64,000 bases of DNA, taken from assembly GCA_049793155.1 (NCBI GenBank), contig JBARBN010000185.1, positions 1-64,000 of the forward strand. Direction: 5' to 3'. The translations under genes were made by a program, and so were the position numbers. The notes beneath the pieces are model-generated. The model ran no database searches. It had not been told where the DNA came from and saw only the letters and a program-made list of their open reading frames with translations. Source of the DNA: JALNZF01 sp049793155 (lineage in GTDB: Bacteria > Nitrospirota > UBA9217). How positions within the stretch are numbered: position 1 is the stretch's first letter; each line of letters opens with the position of its first letter. Positions 19,830 to 30,001 of the stretch are shown one piece after another.

Positions 19830-20366
19830 TTAATTCATAAGTTGATTGCGCATCTTGCTGAGCTGATTCTTGATGGTCCCGTCGTAGACCGTGCTTCCGA
19901 TCTGTGCCTTGGCCCCGCCGATGAGGGAAGCATCGATCTTCGCGTCGATGTCCACCTGTTTGCCGGTAAGAACCTCGAGTTTTTTCTTGACCTCCGCCAG
20001 ATCGGCCGGGCTTATCGCGGCCGCCGTGGTCAGTTTAGCCATGGCGCGATTCGTGTGCTCGGCAAGGATCTCCTGAAACGCCTCGTAAATATCCCTGACA
20101 TATCTGATCCTGCCCGTATCCGCCAGATGCTCCACGAACCGCTGGGTGGTCGGCTGCATGCCGAGCCTGGCCGCCAGTTCCTGGATGACAGCCTTCTTGT
20201 TCTCGGGAGTGAAAACAGGGCTTGCAAAAAGCTTTTGCAATGCCGGCAGGGCGTCCACGGCGCTCGTGAAATCGGCAAGCTCGGACTTGGTCTTGTCGAC
20301 GGTTTTATTGTTCTCGGCAAGCTGCACGAGGGCCTTGGCGTATCTCTTCGCAATGATCCGGATCAA
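19830..20366 (-). CDS. atpH: ATP synthase F1 delta subunit
   Basis: 178-residue peripheral-stalk subunit linking F1 to b. The family's RYAKALVQLA start and the C-terminal LTGKQVDIDAKIDASLIGGAKAQIG-like region (here described, not quoted in full) are clear. Its start overlaps the b-subunit stop by 4 bp. Confidence 0.95.
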   Translation of the reverse strand: MIRIIAKRYAKALVQLAENNKTVDKTKSELADFTSAVDALPALQKLFASPVFTPENKKAVIQELAARLGMQPTTQRFVEHLADTGRIRYVRDIYEAFQEILAEHTNRAMAKLTTAAAISPADLAEVKKKLEVLTGKQVDIDAKIDASLIGGAKAQIGSTVYDGTIKNQLSKMRNQLMN

Positions 20367-20956
20367 GCCTGGCCTCCCACTCTGGTGATGTATTCCCTCA
20401 CGATGCGTTCATGGTCCTGGGTGTTGATCTTTTGTTTGATCCTGCCTTCAGCCAGATCAAGGGCAAGGAGAGACGCCTCGGCCGCGAGAGCGGATTTTGC
20501 CTTGTGAAGCTCACTCTCAATACCCTGTTTGACCTGGGCCTCAACGTCCTGCGCAACCTTCCTGCCTTCCTCGACAAGCGCCTTCTTGTCCTTCTCGCCG
20601 CGGACCTGGGCATCAGCGACCATCCTGCCCGTCTCGGCTTCCATTTCCTTGATCTTTCTCTCAAGGTCGGCAAGGGCGGCCACGGCGCGTTCCCGCGCAT
20701 CATTTGAATCCTGCATGGCCTTTGCGATCTCGGCGGTCCGGTTTGCAAAAAAATCACGGATCGGCTTCCGTGAGAAATAGACGACAACCGACGCAATGAT
20801 AGCGAAATTGACCAGCCTGGGCAGCCAGTCGCCCATGAAGGTCATTGTTTCTTCATGTCCGCCATGGGCCGCTTCCTCTGCAAAGGCAATCGCCGCAAAC
20901 ATAAGATTTCCCGCCAGACAGGATACGAGAACACCGATTTTGGATAGATTTTTCAT
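20363..20956 (-). CDS. atpF: ATP synthase Fo b subunit with signal-like N-terminus
   Basis: 197-residue peripheral stalk subunit. A first hydrophobic segment ending AIAFAEE looks like a cleavable signal, followed by a second membrane segment (about 45-65) and a long charged coiled coil. This extended N-terminus is typical of b subunits in several deltaproteobacterial and Nitrospirota lineages. Confidence 0.92.
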   Translation of the reverse strand: MKNLSKIGVLVSCLAGNLMFAAIAFAEEAAHGGHEETMTFMGDWLPRLVNFAIIASVVVYFSRKPIRDFFANRTAEIAKAMQDSNDARERAVAALADLERKIKEMEAETGRMVADAQVRGEKDKKALVEEGRKVAQDVEAQVKQGIESELHKAKSALAAEASLLALDLAEGRIKQKINTQDHERIVREYITRVGGQA

Positions 20957-20972
20957 GATTTAGTTTTTTCTA

Positions 20973-21007
20973 CGCTCCGAACTACGAACTCTGAACTCCG
21001 AACTGTT
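20973..21007. repeat. One-armed heptamer array E (b'-b gap)
   Basis: Five tandem heptamers of the type AACTCCG (CGCTCCG, AACTACG, AACTCTG, AACTCCG, AACTGTT) fill the gap between the two stalk genes and run to the edge of the b' stop. Confidence 0.75.
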
Positions 21008-21008
21008 T

Positions 21009-21434
21009 CTAGACAGCCCTTCCGAGCAGCTTGGAGGTAATGTCCTGCGACAACCGCTCCGCCTCATTCTTAAGGTCGGTCCGGGCCGCGGTGGACGCCG
21101 CCGCGATCTCACTGCGCGCCTTATCCAGCATTTCGCCGGCCTTGGCGCGCTCTGTGGAGATCATATCGCGCTGGGCATCGAGGCCCTGCTGGTAAATAGC
21201 GTTGTACGTTGTCACGGCCTTTTGTTTGGCCTCGGCCAGAGAGGTATTATACTGCTCCAGGATGTTCTGCATGCGCTCCTGCGCGGCCTTGGCATCGCCA
21301 AACGCGGAGCTGATGCCCAGATCGCGTTCCTGCATGACCTGACGAATCGGCTTAAAGAGGATGAAATTGAGCACAATGAGCAGCACAATGAAATTGATGA
21401 TCTGCCAAAGGAGTGTGATGTCAATATCTATCAT
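21009..21434 (-). CDS. atpF': ATP synthase Fo b' subunit
   Basis: 141 residues: one N-terminal membrane helix (5-25, LLWQIINFIVLLIVLNF) then a charged coiled coil. First gene of the operon. Pairing of b' with b implies a heterodimeric stator. Subunits a and c are not in this window and must be encoded elsewhere, a common split in these lineages. Confidence 0.93.
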   Translation of the reverse strand: MIDIDITLLWQIINFIVLLIVLNFILFKPIRQVMQERDLGISSAFGDAKAAQERMQNILEQYNTSLAEAKQKAVTTYNAIYQQGLDAQRDMISTERAKAGEMLDKARSEIAAASTAARTDLKNEAERLSQDITSKLLGRAV

Positions 21435-21496
21435 AAGTGTAAGTGCGAGCGCCTCTTCGTGAACGGAAACTGCGGACCTTTTAAAAGTGTGAAAAA

Positions 21497-21523
21497 ATTA
21501 TCACAACCCCCTGACATTGTCAA
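21497..21523 (-). promoter_or_regulatory. Probable promoter of the ATP synthase operon
   Basis: On the minus strand TTGACA (21523-21518) precedes GATAAT (21502-21497) with a 15-bp spacer, about 65 bp before the b' start. The short spacer lowers confidence. Confidence 0.5.
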
Positions 21524-21648
21524 GATTTTTTGCCATAAATAATATAAATGAGTGCCGGACTTTTGGTTATAGAATACGCGGAAGGAACTTAAGGGCGCGG
21601 GGAGAGAGACCGGTTCTGCTATGATGCACAAGAGAAGGAGAAGGCTTA

Positions 21649-23853
21649 TCATGAGGCATCAGGTGTTCCAACGGTCTCAAGCAGGGCCCGCGTCTTGATG
21701 CCGTCCACGGGCTTTGAGAACAGGTATCCCTGGCCCTGATCACAGCCCAGCGACTTGATCTGCTCCAGCTGGTGCGTTGTTTCCACTCCCTCTGCGATAA
21801 CACCGATGTTCAAATCATGGGCCAGCATCATGATCATCCTGACGATCTCCTGCTTTTCCCCATGATCGCCCATACCTCCGATAAAGGACCGGTCGATCTT
21901 AAGCCCGTCTATCGGCAGGCGATGCAGGTGGCTGAGCGATGAATAACCTGTCCCGAAATCATCGATGTAAAGCTGCACCCCCAGCTCTTTCAACCGGGTA
22001 AGGAGGGCGACCATTTTTTCAGGGTTTTCCACGATAACATCTTCCGTTATCTCGAGTTTTAAACTGCTCGGATCCAGCCCTGTCTCTCTGAGGACCCCTG
22101 CAACATAATCAACGAGGTCGGGCTGGGCCATCTGCTTGTTCGACAAGTTTGTGCTGATGAAGGAAAGCCCCTTGCGGGAATGCTGCACCAGCCATTCCTG
22201 CATTTGACGACACGCCTCACGGAGCACCAGCCGGTCGATGGACACGATCATGCCGGTTTCATCCGCCATCTTGATAAAATCCCCCGGATTAAGAAGGCCG
22301 CGTTCCGGGTGCTGCCAGCGGACCAGCGCTTCGAACCCGACAATAGCGTTTGTCGTTAACGATAAAATCGGCTGATAGAACACAACAAATTCGTTCCTTT
22401 CGATCGCCTTCCGAAGGTCGGTTTCCAGGTGCAGCCGCGCGACCGCATAGGCGTGCATCCCCGGCTCGAATACCACGTATTGTGCCCGGCCGCCCGCTTT
22501 CGCATTGTACATCGCCGTATCGGCATCGCGCAGGACCTGGACAGGATTATCATACTCCCCTGCGCTGAGCGCGATGCCGATGCTCGCCGTGGCAAATACC
22601 TCGCGGTCGGCAATCATGAACGGAGCACGCATCGCGGTCCCGATACGCTCTGCGATAAAGGTGGCATTTCCTGTTCCGCTGATGTCCTCAAGGAGGATCG
22701 AAAATTCGTCTCCCCCGAGACGCGCGACCGTATCATGTGGCCGGATGCTGGTCGTCAGCCGCTGACCGAGCGCAACCAGCAGTTGATCCCCGATGATGTG
22801 GCCGAGGCTGTCGTTGATGACCTTGAAGCGGTCAAGGTCCACAAACAGTACGGCATAGATAAAATCCTTGCGTCGCTGCGCCATCACCATCGCATGCGAC
22901 AGGCGGTCATTGAACAGCGCCCTGTTCGGGAGGCCGGTAAGGGCATCGTGGAGGGCATCGTGCTGGAGCTGCTCTTCCGCCGCCTTTCGCGCGCCGATTT
23001 CCTGGCGCAGTTTTTCATTCGTCGTGGTGAGTGTGGTGGTGCGTTCCTCGACCTCGTCGCGGAACGCGCGCAGGCGGCCCCGCATATGATCGACGGACCG
23101 GGAGAGAACTGCGATCTCATCGCCCGATCTTATATCCAGCACGGAATCAAAATGTCCTTCGGAAATGTCCCGGGTTACGACGGTCAGGCGGGCGAGCGGA
23201 GAGGTGATCCTTCTCGTCAAAAAGATCGTCAGGCCAATGCCGAAGACGACCAGCATCGACGTGAACAGCGTGATGGAAACAAGCAGCTGCTGGATGCGCT
23301 TGTGCAGCCCCTCCTGCGTCAGTCCGAGCCGAAGATACCCGATGACCACCGGTTCGCGCGCACCTGTATTGCTTCCGAGGAGAACATCTTTGATCTCGTT
23401 CCCGCCTGCGCCCGCCACCGGGCAGAGGACCTCAATATACCGCTGGCCGTCCCGCCCGTCGATCAGGTCCTGGTGGACGATGGTGGCAAGGTTGTCGCTG
23501 ATCGGGAAAGCATGCTCAGGCTGTTCCTCCGCTCCCTTGAAGACCCGGTTTGCGAGCACGCGGTGTTTCCGGTCCATGACGGACACGTAGGCGATCTCGG
23601 GGTCCGTGGAGAGGCTTTCCAGCACCGGGAGCAGCGAAGCCTGGTTCTCCGTGTAGATCCCGAACTCGCAGTTCTTGGCGGTCGTGTCCGCAATGGTCGT
23701 GCCGTGGTTCAACAGTTCACGGTAATAGTTCGTTGTCTCGAGCCGTATCACGAACAGACAGATGCCCACGGACGTGGCAAGGATCAGCGCAATGGTCAGC
23801 AGGTTGAGCTTGGCTGCAAGATTCAACTGCTTTTTAAAAGGGAAGACACCCAT
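21649..23853 (-). CDS. Membrane GGDEF-EAL sensor protein (c-di-GMP turnover)
   Basis: 734 residues. Order: transmembrane helix (about 15-35), periplasmic sensor region (36-185), second helix (190-215), HAMP, short coiled coil, GGDEF domain with intact RLGGDEF, and EAL domain with GFEALVRW, EITEDV and DDFGTGYSS. Both catalytic signatures are intact, so either synthesis or hydrolysis of c-di-GMP is possible. Only 7 bp separate it from the upstream periplasmic binding-protein gene, which may supply its signal. Confidence 0.92.
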   Translation of the reverse strand: MGVFPFKKQLNLAAKLNLLTIALILATSVGICLFVIRLETTNYYRELLNHGTTIADTTAKNCEFGIYTENQASLLPVLESLSTDPEIAYVSVMDRKHRVLANRVFKGAEEQPEHAFPISDNLATIVHQDLIDGRDGQRYIEVLCPVAGAGGNEIKDVLLGSNTGAREPVVIGYLRLGLTQEGLHKRIQQLLVSITLFTSMLVVFGIGLTIFLTRRITSPLARLTVVTRDISEGHFDSVLDIRSGDEIAVLSRSVDHMRGRLRAFRDEVEERTTTLTTTNEKLRQEIGARKAAEEQLQHDALHDALTGLPNRALFNDRLSHAMVMAQRRKDFIYAVLFVDLDRFKVINDSLGHIIGDQLLVALGQRLTTSIRPHDTVARLGGDEFSILLEDISGTGNATFIAERIGTAMRAPFMIADREVFATASIGIALSAGEYDNPVQVLRDADTAMYNAKAGGRAQYVVFEPGMHAYAVARLHLETDLRKAIERNEFVVFYQPILSLTTNAIVGFEALVRWQHPERGLLNPGDFIKMADETGMIVSIDRLVLREACRQMQEWLVQHSRKGLSFISTNLSNKQMAQPDLVDYVAGVLRETGLDPSSLKLEITEDVIVENPEKMVALLTRLKELGVQLYIDDFGTGYSSLSHLHRLPIDGLKIDRSFIGGMGDHGEKQEIVRMIMMLAHDLNIGVIAEGVETTHQLEQIKSLGCDQGQGYLFSKPVDGIKTRALLETVGTPDAS

Positions 23854-23860
23854 GGTTTCC

Positions 23861-24799
23861 TCAGTAAATGTTCAGGGCTTTTTTTTCAAGCTGTTCGGGG
23901 AACATGATCTTTATCTGCCGGGCGGTCTTCAGGTTCACGGAATACAGGACCTTGCGCGGCGTGGCCGGAGGGATCTCACTCGGAGGAATGCCCCGCAGCA
24001 CCTTGATCGCCATCTCCCCGCACTGGGCTCCCATATCCGCGTAATCCCAGTCGAGCGAATAGAGCGCGCCGGCCTTCACCCATGCAGCCGAGGGCCCGAT
24101 GAACGGGATGCTGTTCCGGAACGAGAACAGGAGGATATGCTTCGCGATCTGAGGCGACAGAGCAAGATTATCGGCAAGGCCCCACAACACATCGGCACTC
24201 CTCGACAGATCGTTGAGCGCTGCAGGAATATCCTGCAGGGAACGGATCTCCTGCGTTTCAAGGTTCAATCCCAAACCGCGGGCAATGCGCCCGGCAGCTT
24301 CAACGCGTTTTCCGTTTTCGTCCGGGTTATAGATGACCCCGATGGTTTTTGCGTCGGGAAGCATGGTCCGGATCCATTGGAACTGAACTTCAAGCGGGAA
24401 TTCGAGAACCACGCCGGTAGCGTTCGGCGCATTCCTGATGGCATCGGACCGCAGGACCAGACAGGCGATAACAGGGATATCGGGACTTTTTCTTATGGCC
24501 GCTTCCGTACTGAGCGAGCCAAGCGTTAAGATCACCTGCGCCCCGCTCTTCCTGATCTTCTGGATGGCCTGCTCCGCCTGGGACGCATCACCCGCAGTGC
24601 GGTAGACATCAATTTCCGCTTCAATGCCCTGTTTCGTGAGATATCTCTGGAATCCCGTCAGCGTCTCCTCAAAGGGCGGTTCCGATGAGCCGACCAGTAC
24701 GGCGATCCGTTCTCCTGCGTCCGCGCCGGATACCGGAAGGCACATGCCGAACGTTATGATCATCGCAGCGGCAGCGAATATTCTTCGCATCGGAATCAT
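23861..24799 (-). CDS. Periplasmic ABC-type substrate-binding protein (ABC_sub_bind family)
   Basis: 312 residues with a signal peptide and the two-lobed fold of the TrpX-like/ABC_sub_bind family (IAVLVGSSEPPFEETL, GVIYNPDENGK). An ATG at 24790 (residue 4) has better ribosome-site spacing. No ABC permease or ATPase lies nearby, so it may serve as a sensor accessory rather than a transporter part. It starts 12 bp after the TonB receptor stop. Confidence 0.85.
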   Translation of the reverse strand: MIPMRRIFAAAAMIITFGMCLPVSGADAGERIAVLVGSSEPPFEETLTGFQRYLTKQGIEAEIDVYRTAGDASQAEQAIQKIRKSGAQVILTLGSLSTEAAIRKSPDIPVIACLVLRSDAIRNAPNATGVVLEFPLEVQFQWIRTMLPDAKTIGVIYNPDENGKRVEAAGRIARGLGLNLETQEIRSLQDIPAALNDLSRSADVLWGLADNLALSPQIAKHILLFSFRNSIPFIGPSAAWVKAGALYSLDWDYADMGAQCGEMAIKVLRGIPPSEIPPATPRKVLYSVNLKTARQIKIMFPEQLEKKALNIY

Positions 24800-24811
24800 C
24801 CCTGTCTGTCC

Positions 24812-26797
24812 TTAAAACGCATACGTAAGTTTCACCCGGTAGCTGCGTCCGTCCTGCCTGATCGTATCCTGCACGAAATCGGCCGAAACCGGATCTCCAT
24901 AGTTCTTGTCAAACAGGTTATAGACGCTCGCCGAAAGATCAAGGCGGCCCAGCACACGCGGACTGAAGAGCGTCAGGTTGGTGAGAAAGAAGCCCGGTGC
25001 GTAGTTTCCGACAACGGTCCTTCTCCTGCTCATATATTGTTCCTCGATGCCCGCACTAAGCCTGTCTTTCAGCATCGGAACGATGAGGTTCAACTTCGCC
25101 AGATGCTCGGGAGAATTCGTGATCTGCCCTCCGGTCGACAGGTCTTTTGTCCTCTGTCCTGTGTAGCTGATCCGGCCTTCAACTCCGCTCCCCCACTTGT
25201 TTTCAATTTCCAGCTCAAAGCCCCGGGCCTCGACTCTCGCAAGATTTTCGAAAATAGCAACCCCGGGCGACGCCTCGGTCTGATTGATGAGGTTGTCGAT
25301 CTCATAATAATAGCCCGCCGCCGTGGCTCGGAGACGGTCGCCGAGGTATTGCTCGTACACCAGCTCATAGGTCCTGATCTTCTCGGGCCTGAGGTCCGGG
25401 TTGGATATCTGGGTGGTGCTCTGATAATACTGTTCGAAGACATTGGGGGTCCGGAACGCGCTTCCGTAAAGGAGTTTGAACGTGCTCCGTTCAAGAGGAT
25501 TGTAGATCAAGGCGAGCCGCGGATTTGTCGATCCTCCGAAGGTTTTGTAGTCATCATATCTCAAGCCGGCGGTAAGACTGAGCACGCGGGAGATGCCGAT
25601 CTCGTCCTGGATATAGGCGGCCCATATGGTGGACTTCCTCTTGTCGTCAAGAAACAAATGATAGGGATCGACATCATAGTTTTTCTGGTCCTGATGCGTA
25701 ATGCCCTGATATTCAGCGCCAACGATGAACCGGTTGGCGTCGCTCGGTTTTGACGTCAGTTTTACTTCTCCGCCGAACCCTTCGCCATACGCACTGTCTT
25801 TATTGAGGACCCCGGAGGTGATGTAATTGCCCCAATAGCTGAAATAATCATAGTAGAGCCTTGCCATCAGGTCCGTCCGTCGTGCTACGCTGCGCTCATA
25901 TCTCAGGTCCAGGTAGCCGTGATCGTCAGTTGTTCTATTGCCGGGATCATTGAAATCAGTTCCAAAGGCGCCTGTGGGAATGCCTTTTGTCCGTGAGTTA
26001 TATGCGCCAGTAATGGTGAGGTCCTCGATCGAATATTTTGTAAAGATATTGTAGTATCGATCATAGTCAGTATGCTCAGTGACCCCATTGTTCGTTGCGG
26101 GTGCGTCATATTCTCTGAAATACGGACGGTCGCCTTTGCTGTCGTAGCCCGAGCCGGAGACGATCGCTTCCGTGCCGTTCTGAAATTTATCCCCATAGCT
26201 CATCCTGCCCTTGTATGTATTGAAACTGCCTGCCTCGCCCGAGACCTCGGCTCCCTTCAGGTCACGTCCCCGCCTGGTGATGATATTCACCACCGCAAAA
26301 AGAGCATTGCTTCCGTACAGGGACGAACCCGGACCGCGGATGATCTCGATCCTGTCTATGATGTCCAGATCAATGAGGCCCTCGGTGCCGACGAGAGCCT
26401 GGTCATACACACTGTCGTTCAGCCGGTGTCCGTCCACGAGGAGCAGGATACGGCTGTTGTAATCGCCGGGGCGGCCGAACCCGCGCACGCCGACATAGCT
26501 GTAATTGCGGTCGTTGGTTACATAAAAGCTCCTGACACTTCGCAGAACATCAGCAAGCGTGCGGTAGCCGTAGTTCTTGATCTCCGATGCCGTGATGATG
26601 CTCACCGACGCTGGCGCCTCGGTCACCTTCTGCTCATACTTCGACGCGCCGTAAACAGAGGGTATTTCCTGAAAAAGGATCATTTCTTCGCCAACGGGTT
26701 GTGCCGGTGAGGCAGGGGTATCGGATTGGGCGGAGGAGCTAAGCGGAAACACAATGCATATTGCAGCGACCATTAACCTTATGGACGTTCCGATCAT
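24812..26797 (-). CDS. TonB-dependent outer-membrane receptor
   Basis: 661 residues: signal peptide, plug domain (SVSIITASEIKNYGYRTLADVL; IIRGPGSSLYGSNALFAVVNI) and beta-barrel ending in AF. The ATG at 26797 follows AGGAGG; a longer reading frame lacks a ribosome site. Closest in style to colicin/vitamin-type receptors. Ligand unknown. First gene of the receptor, binding-protein, GGDEF-EAL operon. Confidence 0.92.
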   Translation of the reverse strand: MIGTSIRLMVAAICIVFPLSSSAQSDTPASPAQPVGEEMILFQEIPSVYGASKYEQKVTEAPASVSIITASEIKNYGYRTLADVLRSVRSFYVTNDRNYSYVGVRGFGRPGDYNSRILLLVDGHRLNDSVYDQALVGTEGLIDLDIIDRIEIIRGPGSSLYGSNALFAVVNIITRRGRDLKGAEVSGEAGSFNTYKGRMSYGDKFQNGTEAIVSGSGYDSKGDRPYFREYDAPATNNGVTEHTDYDRYYNIFTKYSIEDLTITGAYNSRTKGIPTGAFGTDFNDPGNRTTDDHGYLDLRYERSVARRTDLMARLYYDYFSYWGNYITSGVLNKDSAYGEGFGGEVKLTSKPSDANRFIVGAEYQGITHQDQKNYDVDPYHLFLDDKRKSTIWAAYIQDEIGISRVLSLTAGLRYDDYKTFGGSTNPRLALIYNPLERSTFKLLYGSAFRTPNVFEQYYQSTTQISNPDLRPEKIRTYELVYEQYLGDRLRATAAGYYYEIDNLINQTEASPGVAIFENLARVEARGFELEIENKWGSGVEGRISYTGQRTKDLSTGGQITNSPEHLAKLNLIVPMLKDRLSAGIEEQYMSRRRTVVGNYAPGFFLTNLTLFSPRVLGRLDLSASVYNLFDKNYGDPVSADFVQDTIRQDGRSYRVKLTYAF

Positions 26798-26921
26798 CTT
26801 CTCCAGACCTCCTGGGTACGGGTTGGATCGCTCAACGCATTCATTGACCGGCAGCAACGAAAATCGCCGGGCATCCTGGCCACACTCTGCATCAAGGTAT
26901 CGTATCATTTCATTGTTCGAT

Positions 26922-26950
26922 ATTATGGCATACTTATCAAGCCTTGTCTA
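26922..26950 (-). promoter_or_regulatory. Probable promoter of the TonB receptor operon
   Basis: Minus-strand TAGACA (26950-26945) and CATAAT (26927-26922) with a 17-bp spacer. The transcript would have a leader of about 115 nt in which I recognise no riboswitch. Confidence 0.5.
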
Positions 26951-27051
26951 TCCTTGTCTCGCAATACGCCAACGATACGCATCCTGCCCCTTCCAATGAC
27001 GGCACTGACCATCCCTCGGGACGGGATTCATTGCATGAGATCACAAAGCAC

Positions 27052-27080
27052 TTTACTCGATACAGGCGAGGTGGTACAAT
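27052..27080 (+). promoter_or_regulatory. Probable promoter of uvrA
   Basis: TTTACT (27052-27057) and TACAAT (27075-27080) with a 17-bp spacer, ending 18 bp before the uvrA ATG; the leader would be very short. No LexA box was recognised. Confidence 0.5.
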
Positions 27081-27098
27081 GCCCGTTCACTTATCGAT

Positions 27099-29903
27099 AT
27101 GAACAAGATCATCATAAAAGGCTGCCGCCAGCATAATTTAAAGAACATCGACGTTGAGATCCCGCGGGACAAACTAGTGGTCATCACGGGACTGTCCGGC
27201 TCGGGCAAATCGTCACTTGCATTCGACACCATCTATGCCGAGGGGCAGCGCCGCTATGTCGAGAGCCTGTCGGCCTACGCGCGCCAGTTCCTGGGCCAGA
27301 TGGACAAGCCCGACGTGGATTCCATAGATGGCCTCTCCCCCGCCATCGCCATTGAACAGAAGACCACGAGCAAGAACCCCCGCTCAACCGTAGGCACCGT
27401 GACCGAGGTCTACGACTACCTGCGCCTGCTGTTCGCCCGGATCGGCAAACCCTACTGCTATAAGTGCGGCAGGGAGATCGCAGCCCAGACCGTGCAGCAG
27501 ATCACCGATGCGGTCATGGCGCTGTCTGAAAACACGCGCATTCAGGTCCTGGCGCCGATCGTTCGCGGGCGCAAGGGCGAGTACCGGAAAGAGCTCATGG
27601 CCGCGGGCGCCTCCGGCTATGTGCGCGCCCGGGTCGACGGGACGATCAAAGAGCTTGCCGAACCCATACCGATGGACAAAAAAAAGAAACACGACATCGA
27701 GATCGTGATCGACCGGCTTGTGGTGAAACTCGGCATCGAGCGCAGGCTCGCGGAAAGCATCGAGACCGCCCTCCGCCAGGCCGAGGGCCTCGTGCTCGTC
27801 AATCTTGTGGACCAGAAAAAGGACCTGCTTTACAGCGAAAAGCTTGCCTGCATCTACGACAACATCAGTTATCCCGAGATCGCCCCCAACACCTTTTCCT
27901 TCAACAGCCCCCAGGGAGCCTGCCCCACCTGCGACGGCCTCGGCGGACTTCTGGAGTTCGACCCGGGGCTCATTATCCCGAATCCCAACCTTTCGCTCAG
28001 GGAAGGAGCCGTCAAGCCCTGGGCGAAGCGCACGTCGGTCTACCATTATGAAATGCTCCACAACCTTGCGGAAGCCTGCGGTTTCGATGTCAACACGCCG
28101 TTCAAGAACCTGAAGCCGTCGCAGCAGAAGATGCTGCTGTACGGCTACAGCGCAAACGAGGCGAAATCCCTGGCGACGCGCAAGGGCGCGGCGTGCAAAC
28201 CCTTCGAGGGCATTATCGAAAGCCTGAAACGGCGGTATGATGAGACCGATTCCTACGCCATCCAGTGGGAAATGGAACAGTACATGAACTACCAGACCTG
28301 CCCGGACTGCGGCGGCAGCAGGCTTCGCAAGGAATCGCTGGCGATAAAGGTCGCAGGCTTGAACATCCACGACATCACGCGCATGAGCATCAAACAGGCG
28401 CTGGCGTTCTTCAATGATCTTACGCTTACGGACAAGGAAACGGCCATTGCCCAGCGGATCCTGAAGGAGATCCGCGAGCGCCTCGGGTTCATGATCCACG
28501 TTGGACTCGATTATCTCTCGCTGAGCAGAGGAGCGGCCACACTGTCGGGCGGTGAGGGCCAGCGCATCCGGCTTGCCACGCAGATCGGCTCGTCCCTCGT
28601 GGGTGTGCTCTATATTCTGGATGAACCCAGCATTGGTCTGCACCAGCGGGATAACCGCAGACTTCTCGATACCCTGTTCCGGCTTCGCGACCTCGGCAAT
28701 ACCGTGCTCGTCGTGGAGCACGACGAGGAGACCATCTGTGCGGCGGACCACGTGATCGACATGGGTCCGGGCGCCGGTGTGCATGGCGGAGAGATCGTGG
28801 CCCAGGGAACACCGCAAGAGATCGAGACGGTCGGGGCTTCGCTCACCGGCCAGTACCTCTCCGGCAAGGTCTTTATCAAGGTGCCGTCCATCCGCAGAAA
28901 ATCCACGAAAGCGATCAGCGTTATCAGCGCAGAGGAGAACAACCTCCAGGGCATAACCGTCCAGTTCCCCCTCGGTGTGTTCACCTGCGTGACCGGCGTT
29001 TCAGGCTCGGGCAAGAGCACGCTCGTAGTGGACATCCTGTACCGCGCCCTTGCCCAGCGCCTGTACCGGTCCACGGAGCGGGCGGGAAAGCACAAGGACA
29101 TCAAGGGCCTCGAACATGTGGACAAGGTGATAGACATCGACCAGTCGCCCATCGGCAGGACACCTCGCTCGAACCCCGCTACCTACACCGGGGTGTTCGG
29201 CCCGGTCCGCGACCTCTTTACCCAGCTCCCGGAATCGCGCATGCGCGGGTACAAGGCCGGCCGCTACAGCTTCAACGTGAAGGGCGGCAGGTGCGAGGCT
29301 TGCGAGGGAGACGGCCTGATCAAGATCGAGATGCACTTCCTGCCCGACGTATACGTGACCTGCGACGTCTGCCACGGCAGCCGTTACAATCGTGAAACAC
29401 TGGACATCCGGTACAGGGGCAAGAACGTCGCCGAGGTGCTCGGTATGACCGTGGAGCAGGCCTACGAATTCTTCCAGAACGTGACACCGGTCCGGTCCAA
29501 GCTACAGTCCCTGCTGGATGTGGGTCTCGGCTACATCACCCTGGGACAATCGGCCACAACGCTCTCGGGCGGTGAATCACAGCGCGTCAAGCTCTCGAAG
29601 GAGCTCTCCCGCCGCGCAACGGGGCGGACACTCTATATCCTGGACGAACCGACGACCGGCCTGCACTTCGCTGACACGCAAAAGCTGCTCGATATGCTGA
29701 ACCAGCTCGTGGACGCGGGCAACACCGTGGTCGTGATCGAGCATAACCTCGACGTGATCAAGACCGCGGACTGGATCATCGACCTCGGCCCCGAGGGCGG
29801 CGACCGGGGCGGCCGGATCGTGGCCCAGGGAACTCCCGAGGACGTGGTAGCGGTGCAGGAATCGTATACCGGTCAGTTTTTGAAAAGAATTTTGACAACA
29901 TAG
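27099..29903 (+). CDS. uvrA: UvrABC excinuclease subunit A
   Basis: 934-residue DNA damage sensor of nucleotide excision repair. Two ABC modules: Walker A GLSGSGKSSL and GVSGSGKSTL, signature motifs LSGGEGQR and LSGGESQR, Walker B ILDEPS and ILDEPT, plus zinc modules around CPTCDGLG and CEACEGDG/CDVCHG. Length is normal. Confidence 0.98.
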   Translation: MNKIIIKGCRQHNLKNIDVEIPRDKLVVITGLSGSGKSSLAFDTIYAEGQRRYVESLSAYARQFLGQMDKPDVDSIDGLSPAIAIEQKTTSKNPRSTVGTVTEVYDYLRLLFARIGKPYCYKCGREIAAQTVQQITDAVMALSENTRIQVLAPIVRGRKGEYRKELMAAGASGYVRARVDGTIKELAEPIPMDKKKKHDIEIVIDRLVVKLGIERRLAESIETALRQAEGLVLVNLVDQKKDLLYSEKLACIYDNISYPEIAPNTFSFNSPQGACPTCDGLGGLLEFDPGLIIPNPNLSLREGAVKPWAKRTSVYHYEMLHNLAEACGFDVNTPFKNLKPSQQKMLLYGYSANEAKSLATRKGAACKPFEGIIESLKRRYDETDSYAIQWEMEQYMNYQTCPDCGGSRLRKESLAIKVAGLNIHDITRMSIKQALAFFNDLTLTDKETAIAQRILKEIRERLGFMIHVGLDYLSLSRGAATLSGGEGQRIRLATQIGSSLVGVLYILDEPSIGLHQRDNRRLLDTLFRLRDLGNTVLVVEHDEETICAADHVIDMGPGAGVHGGEIVAQGTPQEIETVGASLTGQYLSGKVFIKVPSIRRKSTKAISVISAEENNLQGITVQFPLGVFTCVTGVSGSGKSTLVVDILYRALAQRLYRSTERAGKHKDIKGLEHVDKVIDIDQSPIGRTPRSNPATYTGVFGPVRDLFTQLPESRMRGYKAGRYSFNVKGGRCEACEGDGLIKIEMHFLPDVYVTCDVCHGSRYNRETLDIRYRGKNVAEVLGMTVEQAYEFFQNVTPVRSKLQSLLDVGLGYITLGQSATTLSGGESQRVKLSKELSRRATGRTLYILDEPTTGLHFADTQKLLDMLNQLVDAGNTVVVIEHNLDVIKTADWIIDLGPEGGDRGGRIVAQGTPEDVVAVQESYTGQFLKRILTT

Positions 29904-30001
29904 GCAAAAGCTGTCAAAATAAGCTCTACGATCAAAATGCCTCATGATAAATAGTTGCAATAAGCCCGTGCAGTTCGTCATAGGTATCTTTTTACTTTGG
30001 T

